Source of the DNA: Rhea pennata
Taxonomy: Eukaryota; Chordata; Aves; Rheiformes; Rheidae
Reading direction: 5' to 3'
DNA: 64,000 nt
Assembly: GCF_028389875.1 (NCBI RefSeq)
Contig: NC_084675.1
Coordinates: 20,422,412 to 20,486,411, forward strand
A program made the translations under genes and the position numbers. Of this stretch, positions 36,701-50,049 are shown piece by piece. Every line of letters starts with the position of its first letter. Within the stretch, counting starts at the first letter, position 1. The notes under the pieces are model-generated. The model was not told the origin of the DNA and searched no databases. It saw only the letters and a list, made by a program, of their open reading frames with translations.

Positions 36701-38074
36701 GCCTGGGAAACTGGGAACACACATTTATGATTTTTAAAACAGTAAATGACAAGCAATGGTTTGGGGAAGGAGAGGCTGAATGACTGAGAGACTTAAGGAA
36801 AACTCAGGTCAGCTGCATGACCTTTTTTGAAACGGATATAGCCTGAGACACCCTTTTGGGGTCAGAACTGTCTTTGTGCAAATGGGAGACTGGGCAAGAT
36901 CTGGAGTCCTGTAGCCAGAAATGTTTAAAGCTAACTTACTGCAACACAAAGATGTGCTTCCGTTTCACTCCCTTTCATTTCTGTTGCATGTTCTTACAGG
37001 CTCTGCATCTCTGTTTTGAATTTGGTAATTAAAATTATGTATTTGTGTTTAACTTAACCTGGCTTTTATTGAGAAAGATCACAAGGTAACTAACTGTACT
37101 AGCATTCCATTCCTTTAGAAGGATGATCCTAAAACCTCTATCACTTGACATACTGGAGTGACCAGTCACTTCAGTATGTCTTCTACAGGACATTTAAAGG
37201 GGTGACAAAATGTTTTCAGGTTGGTTCTTTTAAGACTGGTAATGTGAGTCTGTGAGAAGGAAGGAAACACTGACTGCTTGCTTCAGAAGCTCCATGGCAT
37301 GTTCAGAGCTTGTGAAAAGAATGTCTGGACCAGAAGCGTCCCAGAAGGGCAATTAGCAGACATGGTCTGAGGGCATCTTTCCCTTTTTAAAAAATACATA
37401 TCTAGGTGAATTCATTAAAACAAAAACTACCTTGGTTTCTGGAAGGAAATAGTAGTCATATGGGAATAAGTTAGCCACTTGTGTGGCTTTGCACATAAAT
37501 AAACAGCTATTTTTTAAATGCAGTGTGCATGCCTGAAATAATATGGAAAGAAAGATGGGGATTTACTCTAATGAATTTACCAATGCTGAGCTCTGAAAAG
37601 ATTTAAGGGGAGGTAGCTGTCAAGTAAGCCCTAACTCAAACAATACATAGGCTGAATGAAAATTGGTGCACTGGTGCATGTGTCTCCCCCACTCCAAATA
37701 TTTAGTGTGTAGCTTGGTTGTGAGGGACTATGTAAAAAGTCATTTGGGGAACAAATAAGAAAGGAAATGTTAGCAAGATATCTGAAACAACGTGTGGAAC
37801 AGTTTCAGAAAATAATGGTTTTATAAATCATGAGGGAGGAGGTTTGGATATGGCATTATGGAGAAAGATATAGTAGGAAGGGGTAGAACCTGTGCCAGTC
37901 CTTCAAAGTGAGCTTAGGCTTGTAGTATGTCACATGCCAACTGATTCAAATCAGAAATTGCAGCACAAATAAGCTTTCTGTCCTGTATGTGAATATCTGT
38001 CTTGAGAAAACATTTCAAGAATGCTGGAGTTTTCCTTGCTAAAGAAAGCATCAATCTGATCCTGTTTATCACAG
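33799..38074 (+). other. KLHL36: KLHL36 intron 2
   Basis: A 4.3-kb phase-0 intron with donor AAAG|GTCTGT and acceptor TTTATCACAG|. It contains a 20-T run at 34455-34474 and no recognised nested feature. Confidence 0.85.
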
Positions 38075-39148
38075 GTATACAGATGGGATGACCACTCTAC
38101 TCTTGTTCTTCAGAGTCTGAATGAGCAGAGGCACCGAGGCCTCTTTTGTGATATTGTCCTTGTGGTAGATGAACAGAGAGTCCCTGCCCATCGGAACCTC
38201 CTAGCTGTTTGCAGTGACTACTTCAACTCTATGTTCACTATTGGTATGCGAGAAGCCCATCAAAAAGAGGTTGAACTTTTTGGAGCCTCGTATATTGGTC
38301 TCAAGGCTGTGGTAGATTTCCTGTATGGCAGTGAGCTGTCTTTAGATGGCGGCAATATTGACTACGTGCTTGAAACGGCTCACCTGCTGCAGATCTGGAA
38401 AGTGGTTGACTTCTGTTGCGAGTATCTTGAGAATGAAGTCAGTGAGGAGAACTATTTGTACCTGCAAGAACTAGCCTCTATTTACAACCTGAAGCGCCTT
38501 GACTCCTACATTGATTCTTTCATCTTGCAGAACTTTGGCACACTGTCTTTCACCCCGGACTTCTTGCAAAATGTTTCCATGCAGAAGTTGTGCCAGTACC
38601 TGGACAGCAGCAATGTGCAGCAGGAGTGTGAGCATGACTTGCTGCAGGCTGCCTTGCAGTGGCTTACCCAGTACCCAGAAAGGGAGAATGAGGCTTACCA
38701 GGTTCTGGATAACATTCACTTTCCTTTAATACCTAAAAGTGATCTTCTCCATCGAGTCAAGCCTGCTATCTGCTCTCTTCTTCCCAAAGAAGCAAACTGT
38801 GAGGGTTTTATAGAGGAAGCAGTGAACTATCATAATAATGTCACTGCTCAGCCAGTGCTGCAGAACAAACGGACCGCTCTGAGAACTAGCGAGGAAAGGC
38901 TCCTCTTTGTTGGCGGGGAGGTTTCCGAACGGTGCTTGGAACTGAGTGATGATACCTGTTTCTTGGACATCAGAAAGGGGCAATGGGTAGCAGAAACACC
39001 TCTCCCAGCCAGACGAAGTCACCACTGTGTTGCAGTCTTGGGAGGCTTCATCTTCATAGCTGGAGGCAGCTTTTCAAGAGACAATGGAGGGGATGCAGCT
39101 TCAAATCTCCTATATAGGTATGATCCCCGCTGTAACCAGTGGATAAAG
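38075..39148 (+). CDS. KLHL36: KLHL36 large exon: BTB, BACK and first Kelch repeats
   Basis: A 358-codon exon from acceptor TTTATCACAG| to donor ATAAAG|GTGAGA. The translation starts [20 protein letters not shown] and includes the BTB core ([20 protein letters not shown], then [16 protein letters not shown]). The BACK domain follows ([18 protein letters not shown] and [20 protein letters not shown]), then the first Kelch blades with ERLLFVGGE and [20 protein letters not shown]. It is nearly identical to human KLHL36 through the BTB-BACK part. The same exon carries the BTB and BACK domains in one piece. No premature stop or frameshift is present. Confidence 0.98.
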
Positions 39149-40046
39149 GTGAGACTTGAGCTGTATTATGTATCTGTTCAAAGTCCTTAATATTTGGAGT
39201 GTGTTCTTCATTTTTTTTGTTGGAAGGAAGATGCTTGTCAACATGTAACAATGTATTACAATGTATAGTCAACATGTAACAATGTTTTCAAAAGGGAAAT
39301 TGACTTGCTTAAATGAGGAAGGAGCTACTTGAATCCTTTGTGTGAATGCTTTAGTTATACATGCAGGGAAAGCGTTTGGGGCAAACTTTCAACTTCACTT
39401 AGGAACTAGGCATCTAGCTGAAATTCCTGTTCAGCACCTAACTGCAGCTCTTTCAGATCACTTCTGAGAGTTGTGCTACAGTTTGCCTACAGAAGAGATT
39501 GCTTAGTTCATCTTTTTCAAGCAGTAGCACACACAAATACATCAAAATCAGATTTGATATAAAAAGAAAAATCCCTCTGACATTTAGCTAATCGACATTT
39601 GACGTATGTCTTCTAGAACAAGCTATTCATTTCCAGTCATATTGTAAAATCCTGCTGCAGATGCAGAACCTCTAAAATATTACACTGTTCCTGCCTTTTT
39701 GAGCCAATAATCCTCTGTAATTCAGTTCTGGTTTTGAGTGCCTCCAATATACTTTTATCTGTGACCTATGTACCACTGAAACATTTATAGAGTGACTTGT
39801 TTCTTGGATGCTTTCTGTTGTCCCCTCCCCTTTGAAACAGGGTCCTGTGTAACATGGTACTGCAAAGAAACAAAAGTATTTTTTTTGAATACAGTAGATC
39901 AAAACCAGTAGCTCTCTTTTTCAAATTAATGGGAAAAAAAAAACAGCTATCCTCAATCATGAACATGCATATACATTAAGCCAACTTGCTTACTGGATGC
40001 TTGAAGATGTAAACATGTGTGTGTGTTTTTATTTATTTTTTGACAG
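39149..40046 (+). other. KLHL36: KLHL36 intron 3
   Basis: A phase-0 intron of 898 bp with donor AAG|GTGAGA and acceptor TTTTTTGACAG|. A perfect 18-base direct repeat, GTCAACATGTAACAATGT, occurs at 39237-39254 and 39268-39285. Confidence 0.9.
39237..39285. repeat. 18-base direct repeat, 31-bp period
   Basis: Two perfect copies of GTCAACATGTAACAATGT are separated by 13 bases that are themselves a partial copy (ATTACAATGTATA). It is a small tandem duplication within KLHL36 intron 3. Confidence 0.7.
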
Positions 40047-40204
40047 GTTGCCTCCATGAGACAACGTCGTGTAGATTTCTACCTAGGAGCTATTACTGAC
40101 ATGCTGGTGGCTGTTGGTGGCAGGAATGAAAATGGGGCGCTTTCTTCGGTTGAGACCTATAGTCCTCAAAAGGATACGTGGTCCTATATAGCAGGTTTGC
40201 CAAG
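40047..40204 (+). CDS. KLHL36: KLHL36 exon 4: Kelch repeat
   Basis: A 158-nt exon encoding [20 protein letters not shown], then [20 protein letters not shown], then [11 protein letters not shown] and a split Arg codon. The [10 protein letters not shown] and W-containing segments are a Kelch blade with the diagnostic double glycine and spaced Tyr and Trp. The donor is CCAAG|GTAATA, and the phase-2 junction is completed by A from exon 5. It matches human KLHL36 closely. Confidence 0.97.
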
Positions 40205-43200
40205 GTAATAAAGATAAGTTTGGAAAGTTATCCTGTGTTTGAAGAGTGGTGGTGGAGGGAGCTTATGTGATTTCTTTAGTAGATAAATGAGTATCCTGAG
40301 GAGGGAAGCAAAAGGAAAAATAACCAACATTGTATCAGCGAGTAACATACCATATAAGTGATATTTAAGCAGCTATCTCTTCCAGGCCGTGTGCTTCATA
40401 TCAGCTTGATTAGTTGACTGATTTTGGTTTCAGTACCAAGGTACATCTGAAGGAAGGAAAGGAAGAGGCCTTGTAATTTTGCTGTCCAGGTCTTAATATT
40501 TTTCCAGAAGTCACTTAGAGCTGAGTCTTTTCAGAGGCCCTGTTTACGTCTTGAGCAAAGGCTTTTAGAATTTGTTTGGCCTTACTGTGTTGCCTTGCTG
40601 TGGTCCTTTTCCTTGTAAGGTGTTTGTCCTTGTTTGGCTGTTTATACTGGCTGTTGCAGATGTTCCAAATTTACCTGTATACAAATACTAGATATCCTTG
40701 GCAAAAGTCTCCCTCCCTCTGCCTCGGACATTACTTGTACCTGGGATTGGCATTTGGGTGGTGACTTTGTAAGGCTAGCAGGATAACACTTACTGTAACA
40801 TCTGAATAGCTGTTTGAAAATTATTTCACGCTCTTGAGAATTACAAGGATATTGGCTGTATGAGTGGTATTTTCATGATACCTGGAACCTGTGGCTTCAG
40901 CAGTAGTGCTGACTTTTAGTGGCATCACCAAAAAGATACTTGCAATATGATTTTTAGAGTTCAGTCTTTTTTCCCTTATTCCCTTAGCTGCAGAGCTGCA
41001 GAGCCCTAGGCAGCGAGTAAAGGCACAGAAGCCTGTTACCCAGTTCTATTTTTGGTAGGTGCTGCAATGTGAGTCTGATCCAGGCTAACAGCTGGGCTTG
41101 AGTGCTCTTAAGAAGCAGGATGCTTTTTTTTCTTCTGTTCGTGTAGGCAGATCTGGCAGTTGAGGCTACACATCACCATCTTCCCTGGAAAGCTGCATAT
41201 GAGAGTGACTAGTGAGATTCCAGTAACATCTCAGAAATTGTAGCACAGCTGTTTCAAACACATTTTTTCAAAGAAATGTAAATGTGGCCTGACTGCATTG
41301 TATGTTGTTTAAAAACACACTTGCCTTAGAACAAGGTTAGATTTTTTTTTTCCTGCCTGTTTTCCTTTCCTCCTTCTACCATATAAAAATGGTCTTTGGG
41401 TAAGGTTGCATGATTGGCTTAAGCCAACCGGTTTGTCCCTTTTCGGATGGTTTACAGTCTTGTCTGTCTGTTCCTACTGCTCCCTATGTGTTAGCTTTGG
41501 GAATTTTGCAGCCCTGGCACTTGATGAGGCAGGGGATGATGACTAATTTTTGGTTAGACTGGCAAACTAATCAGGCTTGCCAAGCAAATATTCCCCTTGT
41601 AGGATAGACCTCAGTTACATCATCTTGGTTGGCTGTTAAACTACAGGGTTAAGCTAGTAGTGTAGTCATTATTTTAAGCTATTGCTGTACTCCAAAGAAA
41701 TAGTCCTGTATCCTATCTCTGCCTGCCTGCTCTGTCCTGCTCCTGTGCTAATTATCTCTAGTGCCAGCTCAGGTGTTTGTGCAGCTGTATGGTGAACTGT
41801 CTAATTTTCCATTTTCCCTATAGTTGTTCTCTTACCTGCTAATACATCTTTAGTTACATCTTGGTGGACACTTAGTACCCACAAATTTTGTGGCTTTCCA
41901 GCCTTCTGTCTCCTGTTTGGGAACTCCTACATTGGCCAACATATTGTTAGTAGCATTTTTTATTTTTTATTTTTCAAAAACATACAGAAGAAATAAAGTG
42001 AAAATAACAAAAATAACTGTATTCAGCTTGCAAAAGGCAAAGATCAATGCTGAGGTCAGTGTTAGAAACTATCTTTCTGAAAGCAGGTACAAGCTAATGC
42101 CACAAGCTCAAGGAGAAATGTATGTTGTAGCAGATGTGGACAGCTGCTGGAAGGGAGTGGGACAGTCTGATGTACTTCAGTGGGACTGGTGTACTTCAGG
42201 TGTATTTGCTGACAGCAGAGAAAGGATGAGAGGAATTTTGTGATCTGTTCAAGAGCAGGAGAATGCGTGCTGGTTACAATTGCTTCTGCATATTCTTCCT
42301 GTTTCTCTTCAACATACTTCTCATTTTCTGTTGTGGTTTCCTCTGCTATCATATACTTTTGTTTCTCATACTGATTTTCATTCATTTTGCCCAAATGACA
42401 TCTTCCCCAGCCCTAATATAGCAGCAAGTTGTTCCTTCTCATGCAGGAGGAATTAGTGGGTCCAATCCTATGCCTTCTTACTGTGATAGTCCCATCAGAA
42501 AACATGTCCCTCTGTATCCCTCTTGTTTATCACATTTTATATCTCGTCCTCTCTGAAGGAACATCTGCAGTTTTTTTTTTTTTTTTTGGAAGGGGTGTGT
42601 GTGGTGGGGAGTGTCTTTGGTCCTCTTAAGTGTATGGTCATGGAAGGCACTCTGCCCTTAGCTCTGGTGTTGCTTCTGACTGCTCTAAGTCAGCAGCTGT
42701 ATGGCAAACTATTCCTTGGAGTGTAGGCACATGTTGTTCTGTGGTGATGGTCTGTATGTAGCTTGGTTAGAGCTGTGTGAGGTGGGATTTTCAGAAGTTA
42801 TATATGCTAAAGTTTTTATTCAGTGTGCAGATAAGGATTTTCTTTTCTTTCCAAAGAGAGGCTTGCCATGTGTGTGGAGATTTTCAGGGGAGAAGCAATG
42901 GTTGCATCCTTGATACACAGGCCTCCTGTCCACTTCCGAATTCTGTGTCCTTGTTACTGTGCACAGGAACAATAACGCTCCTCGGAGAAAGAGCTTTGCA
43001 GACTCCTCCCCGCCCCCCCCCCAAGTGTGGTCAAAACAATGTGTTGTTTTCCTTAACCACTTTTTTTGGAAGGAGCTGAGCTGTTTTGACTGAAATAACA
43101 CTATCTTACTGGAAAAGAAAACAGCACATCCTGAGGTAGGTGCTTAATGTGGAAAACTTCAGCCAAGCTATCTAAATGATGGAGCTGGTCCAAGTCTGCT

Positions 43201-46200
43201 ATAAGTGAATTTTGCATGAATCTCATAAGGGTTCATGGTTATTGGATATCTTTCCCGTTCCTAAGAGAAGTGCTATATTTTTTAGCCATTCCTCTTGTCT
43301 CTTTGGGAGCAATTGCTGCCACAATTTACAGTATGGAGGGGAGTAGCAGTAGCTGACTAGCCTGGCAGAGCAGAAGCTGGTGCAATGTGTTCTCATCTTG
43401 AATAGACTTAACAAGAGTGCTGCAGCCATCAGTGAAATTAATTGGGTGGCTCTAGGTTAAAGTCTGGCAGAATAACTGAGAACAGTTGTACAAGGAAATG
43501 TGTTGGAACAGGTTAATGAATGACGGTAGCTGTTCTACTGGTTGTATCATGAATAATCTTGCAAGGTTGCAACAGGTGGACTCTTAAGATTCTGAGTAAT
43601 CACAGCTCGTCTGGGCTTCAGCTGTAGTCGAGGATTCCCAAAGTTTTAATAGATTTGGGCTCTGTGTGGTATTCATTCTGCTTAAGAAGATAAATCCGAG
43701 ATTTTTCTAGAGCTTACAGAATGGTGTTACTGTGACAGAAGCTGTAATTTTTGCAGCATTATGCCTAGGAAGGTTATTCAAAATTGATGGTTGGCTCTGG
43801 TATGTTCTGAATTGAAACTTCTTTCTCCTTAATGCCTCTGTCTTTTCTGTTCACCCTATAGATGATACTGCCAAAATACTTGTTGCATGCATTTGGAGAA
43901 TGGCTGAGCCTGTTGTGTAGAAGTGTCCTGTTCTGTTGCACACTTAGAAATGACACTGTTTAAACCACATGGCCTACAGAAAGCATTCTTTTTGATTGTT
44001 TTAAATTTGTGTAGTTTCAGGCGGTTTTCTATTAATCCGAAGTGTAGTATGTGCAGCTTTTCATCTGTTAGTCCAAGTGAAAGCATCTTAGCCTGTTTCA
44101 ACAGGTAATCTCCCTATATTGCAAAATAACAAGTTCACAGCCAATTTGATGTTTCAGATATGATTGCCTTTTCAAGTTACTGTTTTAACTGTTGTCATTC
44201 ACTGGACGTACCTATTGATTAAGGCAAAAAGAAAAACTTTTTCTATAGCAGTCTATACTAGACTGCTTGCATGGGCTTAAGAGGAAGTGTCTACCACTTA
44301 CCTGTATAGAATTCTGCTCCCTGTTAGTATAGGGAAAGGTTTAGCCTACGTCACCCAGGATCAGTGAAGTTCTTCAAAAGAAAAAAAAAAAAACTCTGAA
44401 TGTGATAAGATTGCTCTTAGCAGCACATGTGTTGTGCTATGTGTTGGACTCAGTGTCACCATACTCTTCTTGTTTTGCCTTTTAAAAACTGTGTGTTATC
44501 TCTCACTGCCTCCATAGTGTGCTGTACTGCACATCTTCCAGGTAGCTTGTTGGTTAGAAATTGTGGGTTTAAAATCTCACCCAGTTTGGGAAAGGAAAAG
44601 AATTCAGGTCATCCATCCTGTTTCCTAGATAGGTAGTCTAGCTTCTCAGACCCACCCCTCTGTGTGCGTAGAGAAGCAAAGAGTGTGTCAGTCAGACTGG
44701 GTGCCACAGGAGGCTGGATGCTGCTCTACTTTGTAGTCTCTCAGAGACATGAATTGGGAGCCTATCTGCATTACACATAGCATTTTTGGAGAGCGCAAAA
44801 GGTGGAATGCATATGCCAACGGAATTTCATGCCTCGTGGAAGCACTGGGCAGGATTTAGGTGCCTCCATGGTTAGGCAGGTTGTGAGCTACAGAATTTTT
44901 GAAATGCCTTTTTTGGGTAGCTTTTCGTAGCTATCTTTGAGGGGGTTTTGTTTTGATGTGTGTGTGTTTTATTTTGGGGGGTGGGTTTTTTGTTGTTTGT
45001 TTTTTAAATCTTGCCTTTAAGCTTCTGAAGCAAGTGCCTAAGAAGCGAGAGAGTTCTGAAGTCTTCTCTTCAAGTTCCCCAGGGATGGTATTGCAGCCTT
45101 TACAGCTGTAGTGTCTGTCTTGGGCACACTACATACTTAAGCCAAGTGTGTCAAGGATTTTTGTTTCTTGTAGCAGGAGCTTATTCAAATAATCTGATTC
45201 CGACACTGGTCGGGGATCAGAGACTTTGGTCATGGTCTCTAGAATAATAAATATCTTTTAGTTTTCCTCAGAAGTGTTGTGCTTTCAGGGTAAGTGTGGC
45301 TTTTCTTGCTTTTCTTTTCTACCTTCTCCCTTGGCACAAAGTGCTTGATACTTTATGTGTATGGAAGAAGTTATGGTGCAATTTGTGTAGTTGAGACAAA
45401 CTTACAGCTCAAGGTTCTCCACATTCAGTTTTGAGCTTGTTCAGGCATGGTTCAAAAGCATTCCAGGCTAAAGCAATGTTAACAGGTTTGTCTGCTGTAG
45501 AGGTTGAGTTATCTTGAGTCCTTGACTACAAAGGATGGTAGCAGATTGCAGCATGATGTGTATGTTGCTCTGCAGCCCTGTGGGGATTAAATTGTTTGGA
45601 TTTTTTTTTAATCAATGTGCGAGTCAGTTTGTCATGATGGCTGGTGCTGCAGCTACAGTTTTTGACAAAAAAAAAAAAAAAGTGCAGGAAGGATGTGTTC
45701 AAAGAAGCTGAGATTGTCCCTTATCTTAGCATTCTACTTTGAGTTCAAAAGGGTTTGGTCAGAAATATCCTTATGCAAAGTTAAGAACGGCCTCAAGAAC
45801 TGAATCTGTTGTGGCTTTATTATAGCCAATCAAAGCTACTTTCTCTTTGTCCTATGGAAACAGCATGCATGGTGCTGGTTTCTACCAGGTTATTTTGTCT
45901 CATTTCATGACCTGTGATTAATAAGGTCTGTTGACTTGTTCTGAGGTGACTGAAGAAGTTAAAACCTGTAGAGCTGAAGTGGTAGAACAGACAGGTAGCT
46001 CATGAAAAGGACATTGAACGTAACATGCCTTTAAATAAACTGGGCTGTGAACACTGGTGATTAAGAACTGATTCATGATCCTTAAGCTGTGGAAGGGGAA
46101 GGTGGTAGTAGTTTTCTTGTTGTTTTTTCTTGGTTAATTGCTCCTATTCAGTCTGACAGGTATCATGATTATTTCCTCTTTCTGTCATAGAATCCCTTGC

Positions 46201-46607
46201 TGAGATGTGGATTTTTTCCTCTCAGGCCCTCTCAGACTGATCCAACCCGAGCACTGGAACAGGAAAATGGGAGAGAAGGCCATGCCAACTAGAGCAGGAT
46301 GGGTTACTTCTGTTGTATGACACACTGTAGAGGATGCCTTAAAAAGTGATTGTCATACCTTAGCGCTCTGTAGCGAACAGGTATGAAAAGGATGCCTTAA
46401 AAAGTGATGGTTGTACCTTAGCGCTCTGCAGCCAGCAGTATGAATGTAGAGAAAAGTTACTGGGTAACTAACAGGATTAGGGATTCTCCTATCTTCAGTT
46501 ACTGTTAATTCTCTTGTTTAGTATCAATCCTTGTTAAATGCTAGGTATCTCAGTAAAATCCATGAGTACTAAGATGGATTTTTTTTTTTTTTGTTTGCCT
46601 GTCCTAG
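40205..46607 (+). other. KLHL36: KLHL36 intron 4
   Basis: A 6.4-kb phase-2 intron. The acceptor is preceded by a long T tract and reads TTTGCCTGTCCTAG|. It holds several homopolymer runs (for example A near 44380 and 45667, T near 42571) and a GT/T-rich stretch near 44940-45005. A 58-bp tandem duplication lies at 46332-46447. No nested gene was recognised. Confidence 0.85.
46332..46447. repeat. 58-bp imperfect tandem duplication
   Basis: GGATGCCTTAAAAAGTGAT starts at 46332 and again at 46390. Both units continue with a TACCTTAGCGCTCTG block and a GTATGAA end. It lies about 160 bp before the KLHL36 exon 5 acceptor. Confidence 0.75.
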
Positions 46608-47163
46608 ATTTACTTATGGCCATGCTGGAACAGTCTACAAGGAATTTGTGTACATTTCAGGAGGCCACGATTACCAAATTGGCCCATATAGAAAAAATCT
46701 GCTCTGCTATGATTATCGCACAGATGTCTGGGAGGAGAAAAGGCCAATGATCACTGCCAGGGGCTGGCACAGTATGTGCACCTTACAGGACCATATCTAT
46801 TCTATTGGAGGCAGCGACGACAACATAGAAACGATGGCCCGCTTTGACATTCTGAGTGTGGAGTCGTACAGCCCTCAGTGTAACCAGTGGACCAGAGTTG
46901 CTCCTTTGCTGCAAGCAAACAGTGAGTCAGGGGTGGCTGTTTGGGAAGGCAAAATTTATATTCTTGGAGGCTACAGCTGGGAAGAAACGGTCTTCTCCAA
47001 AACAGTCCAAGTTTATGATAAGGAGAAAAATAAGTGGTACAAAGGAACAGACTTACCCAAAGCAATTGCTGGTGTGTCTGCATGTGTCTGTGCATTGAAA
47101 CCTAAAACAGATGACAAAAAGAAAAAGACAAAAACAAAAAAACATCAAGATCGAGGAAGATGA
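46608..47163 (+). CDS. KLHL36: KLHL36 last coding exon: Kelch repeats and tail
   Basis: The exon starts with A completing an Arg codon, then [20 protein letters not shown]. It continues through further Kelch blades ([38 protein letters not shown]) to [10 protein letters not shown], and stops at TGA 47161-47163. The final segment is a basic tail rich in Lys ([17 protein letters not shown]), also present in human KLHL36 and possibly a nuclear or RNA/acidic-surface contact. This exon closes the Kelch propeller. Confidence 0.97.
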
Positions 47164-50000
47164 CTACTTCTAGATAACCAGCCTTTGAGGGCGGACTCCA
47201 AAGGAACATTGTATTTAATTGCTTCTTTCTAACCTTAATTCTTTTCTTTTAAAATGGAAACAAAAGAAAGTGTTTTCTGAAGCCTCAAAATGTACAGCTG
47301 AATGTGTTTTTTTTTGGATTGAGCTTATGTTGAAAGTTAAACAACAAAAACAGAAGCTCCAAAGAACCTCTACTACTTTATAAAGAGTGAGGTAGCAAGA
47401 GAGGTTATGCCACCCTCCTGAATGTTACTGCATAGTCTTTTACTTCTGTGGTTCATGGCATTTCCATGCACATCTTATTCTGTTGATGTTATTTTAAAAT
47501 AACATTGAATTTTTGGCCAAGGTGATAATGTAGACAGAATGCAGAGTATAGAGTATCCAGCTTGAAGTTACAGAGCAGTTCAGAGGAGTTCAAAAGCATC
47601 TGCTAAGAAAAAATGAAATAGAACTTGGACATTGTTATAAATCTTGAATTTTTGTTCCATTAAATTTAATTTACAGTATGTTTTTGAGTTGTTAGTATCA
47701 GATTTCTGGAACACATGAGTGTTCAAAGAGAATATTGCTTTTGATGAATGAAAGTCAGATCAGCCTGTTAGGAAATAATTCCACTGTACTCTTAAGCTTC
47801 AGATGTTACTATGTGGCTAAAGAATAATGGCGGAGTGATATGGGCTTGGAGTGGTAGCATTGCAAATTCTGAAATCTGGGGAAAATGACATGATTTTTGC
47901 ATCCCTTCGTGGCAAACTGTGCAATGCTTTTCATAACATAGGAGCAAGCTTTGCTCAGATTTCAAAACCTGCCACAGAATGGGATGAAAACTACCGAAGA
48001 ACTTGAAGATCGGAGGATTTGGATGGAAAGGGTATAGTTTGCCTGGAGCTTCAAAGCAGATGAAACTGATGCAGTTCAGTGGGAGGTGGCTGAGTATGTT
48101 ACAGTGTGTGTGTGTTCGGGGGGGGGCAAATGGCAGGAGGAGCCTCTAGGTGAACCTTAACCAAGAGTATGTCCTTCCCAGCCCCTTCAGGCACTAGAAG
48201 CTGGGATCTGCTTCATTTATGTTGGGGCTTACAGTGGTCACCCCTGCCAGTACGTGTTTGGGGGAGAGGGTGTACTGGGCACATCTGCTATCAAGAAGCC
48301 GATTATCTCAGGATGATTACTTGGGGTTCAGTAATCCGGAAGAAAAGCAACTTGAATTTTTACCTGAGCTAATAGCCTACCTCTGCTTCCCATGCCCAAC
48401 ACGCACACCTTCAAGTTTAAAATGTCTTTTCATGGAACCAATGATTTGAAAAAAAAAAAAAAATCTGATAGGCTTGGTGGGGACTGCAGCTCAGATCGTA
48501 TCAGGCATGCTACAGAACACCTTCCCCAGCGAGAAGAGTTTAAAATGGAGACAATTAAGTATTCTTAGGGCTGTGTTTAGGACCCAGATGGAGGGACTGT
48601 GAATTGCATGTTAGTCTGTGTCACACTGTCCTCTGCATACCAAGTAAAGAGATTTCTAACCCAAATGTTAGTCCATCCTCTACAAACACAGCTGATTCTG
48701 CTGCAGATATTAAAATTCCCCGACTGTCTGGCCAGCCTTTGGTCATTCACCCTGGGGCATTTTACAAATGCAGCTCTGATTTGGAAGAAGTTGATCTCCA
48801 GCAATCTGATACAACTGCTTTAGTTACTGTAAGAATGCCAGGCCACAGACTAGTATTCCTTCTTCCCAAAAGAGGAGCTTTTTAGAAAGTTTTTAAAAAC
48901 TTTTATACTCTTTTATAGCACATTTTGCTAACTCAGTCTCGTTTACCATATATTATGTTATTTACTATGGAAGCTACTACTCTAATTGTGGCCCTGTTGT
49001 CGCTGTCAGGAACTCGTAACTAGATGGCTCTTTCTGTGTAGTTGGTTGGGATGTGATGCAGCTGTTAAAGCAGCATTTACATTCTCAGCATTGTTAGGCA
49101 GTCGGCTATAATTGTGACTCTTGTGCAGCCTCTCCGCAGAGAGTCCAGCTTGTCAGATATACTAATAAACATTCTTTATTTTCAGCTATTGGTGATCTGC
49201 TGAGTGGATTTCAAGACCTTTGGTTTAAAGTTTTACTGGGGAACTGTTGATTCCTTCTGCCCGCCCAACCCTCTCAATCCTCCTTTCACATCTCGCTTGT
49301 CATACATCATAACCATGTATTTCAGATTTGCCTCTTTTTTTTCCATCTAGTGTACATACAGTTGATATTCTGCTACTCCCTTTTTTGTAACTCTTTACCT
49401 CATTATTTGGAAAACACTAAGAAAACATTTTTGCACTTAATGTCATTAGAAGTTCTTGTAATTTAGAGAACCCCTAGATATATTACAAGAATTTACTTGT
49501 ATTGAAAGAAGTACCTTTCAATAAATTCCTGCAGTGCAAGAAAGTTACAGGACTCTTTCCCAATGCTAAGAAAGGATTTGAGAAACTGGTTACGAGATGA
49601 ATTTTGTAAAAGTCTTTGATAATTTTTTTGATGTTTTAAAAAATGCCTAAGGAGTTAGTCTTTTACTTGCATTAATGAATTTGTTTTAAAGACTTTGTAC
49701 ACTGCATGAGGTAATGGTTATTCTTTTTTTTTCCTAAAAATAAATACATTTTGGTTATGACAAACTCATTAATGAGTTTTTTTATATATAAATATATATA
49801 GATGACTGAAATCCTTGCTATATTGACTGACAACGCCTACTTAGCCTTTGGGAAGTTTTCATGCGTATGTATAGAACAAAGATTTCAAAGACTTTATTTC
49901 AGTTAATTGGTTGCTTGTTACTATATTTCCCCCCCCTCTTAATTAAATGTGCTTATGTATTACACTGATGTCTGAAAAAATAAATTCAATTTAGAATATT
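47164..50000 (+). other. KLHL36: KLHL36 3' UTR (probable)
   Basis: AT-rich sequence without coding potential follows the stop codon. AATAAA signals occur at 49164-49169, 49520-49525, 49739-49744 and 49979-49984. The 3' UTR would thus be about 2.0 to 2.85 kb depending on the site used. Confidence 0.6.
49979..49984 (+). terminator. KLHL36: candidate distal KLHL36 polyadenylation signal
   Basis: AATAAA is followed at 20-50 bases by a TGTCTGACTTGTGTGTTGAT-type G/U-rich stretch and then T-rich sequence, the usual downstream element. It is the best-supported of four candidates, and earlier sites could give shorter isoforms. Confidence 0.5.
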
Positions 50001-50049
50001 GTATTCATCAGTGTCTGACTTGTGTGTTGATTTAGTTGATTTTTTTTTA

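Larger units (their letters stand above)
33717..50000 (+). other. KLHL36: KLHL36 gene locus (from exon 2 on)
   Basis: This is a complete kelch-like family member 36 reading frame in four coding exons: 33739-33798, 38075-39148, 40047-40204 and 46608-47163. Intron phases are 0, 0 and 2. The joined protein is 615 residues, against about 616 in human. The order is an N-terminal leader (about 1-40), BTB domain (about 45-150, CUL3 binding and dimerisation in this family), BACK domain (about 155-260), and six Kelch repeats (about 300-590) forming a beta-propeller for substrate. A lysine-rich C-terminal tail follows. The predicted role is substrate adaptor of a CUL3-RBX1 ubiquitin ligase in the cytosol; its substrates are not evident from sequence. 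Confidence 0.96.

Noticed and set aside
38162-38164. ATG-like start of the large KLHL36 frame as the protein start
   Set aside because: It is in the middle of the BTB domain. The exon is open back to an acceptor at 38074, and exon 2 supplies the conserved first 20 residues.
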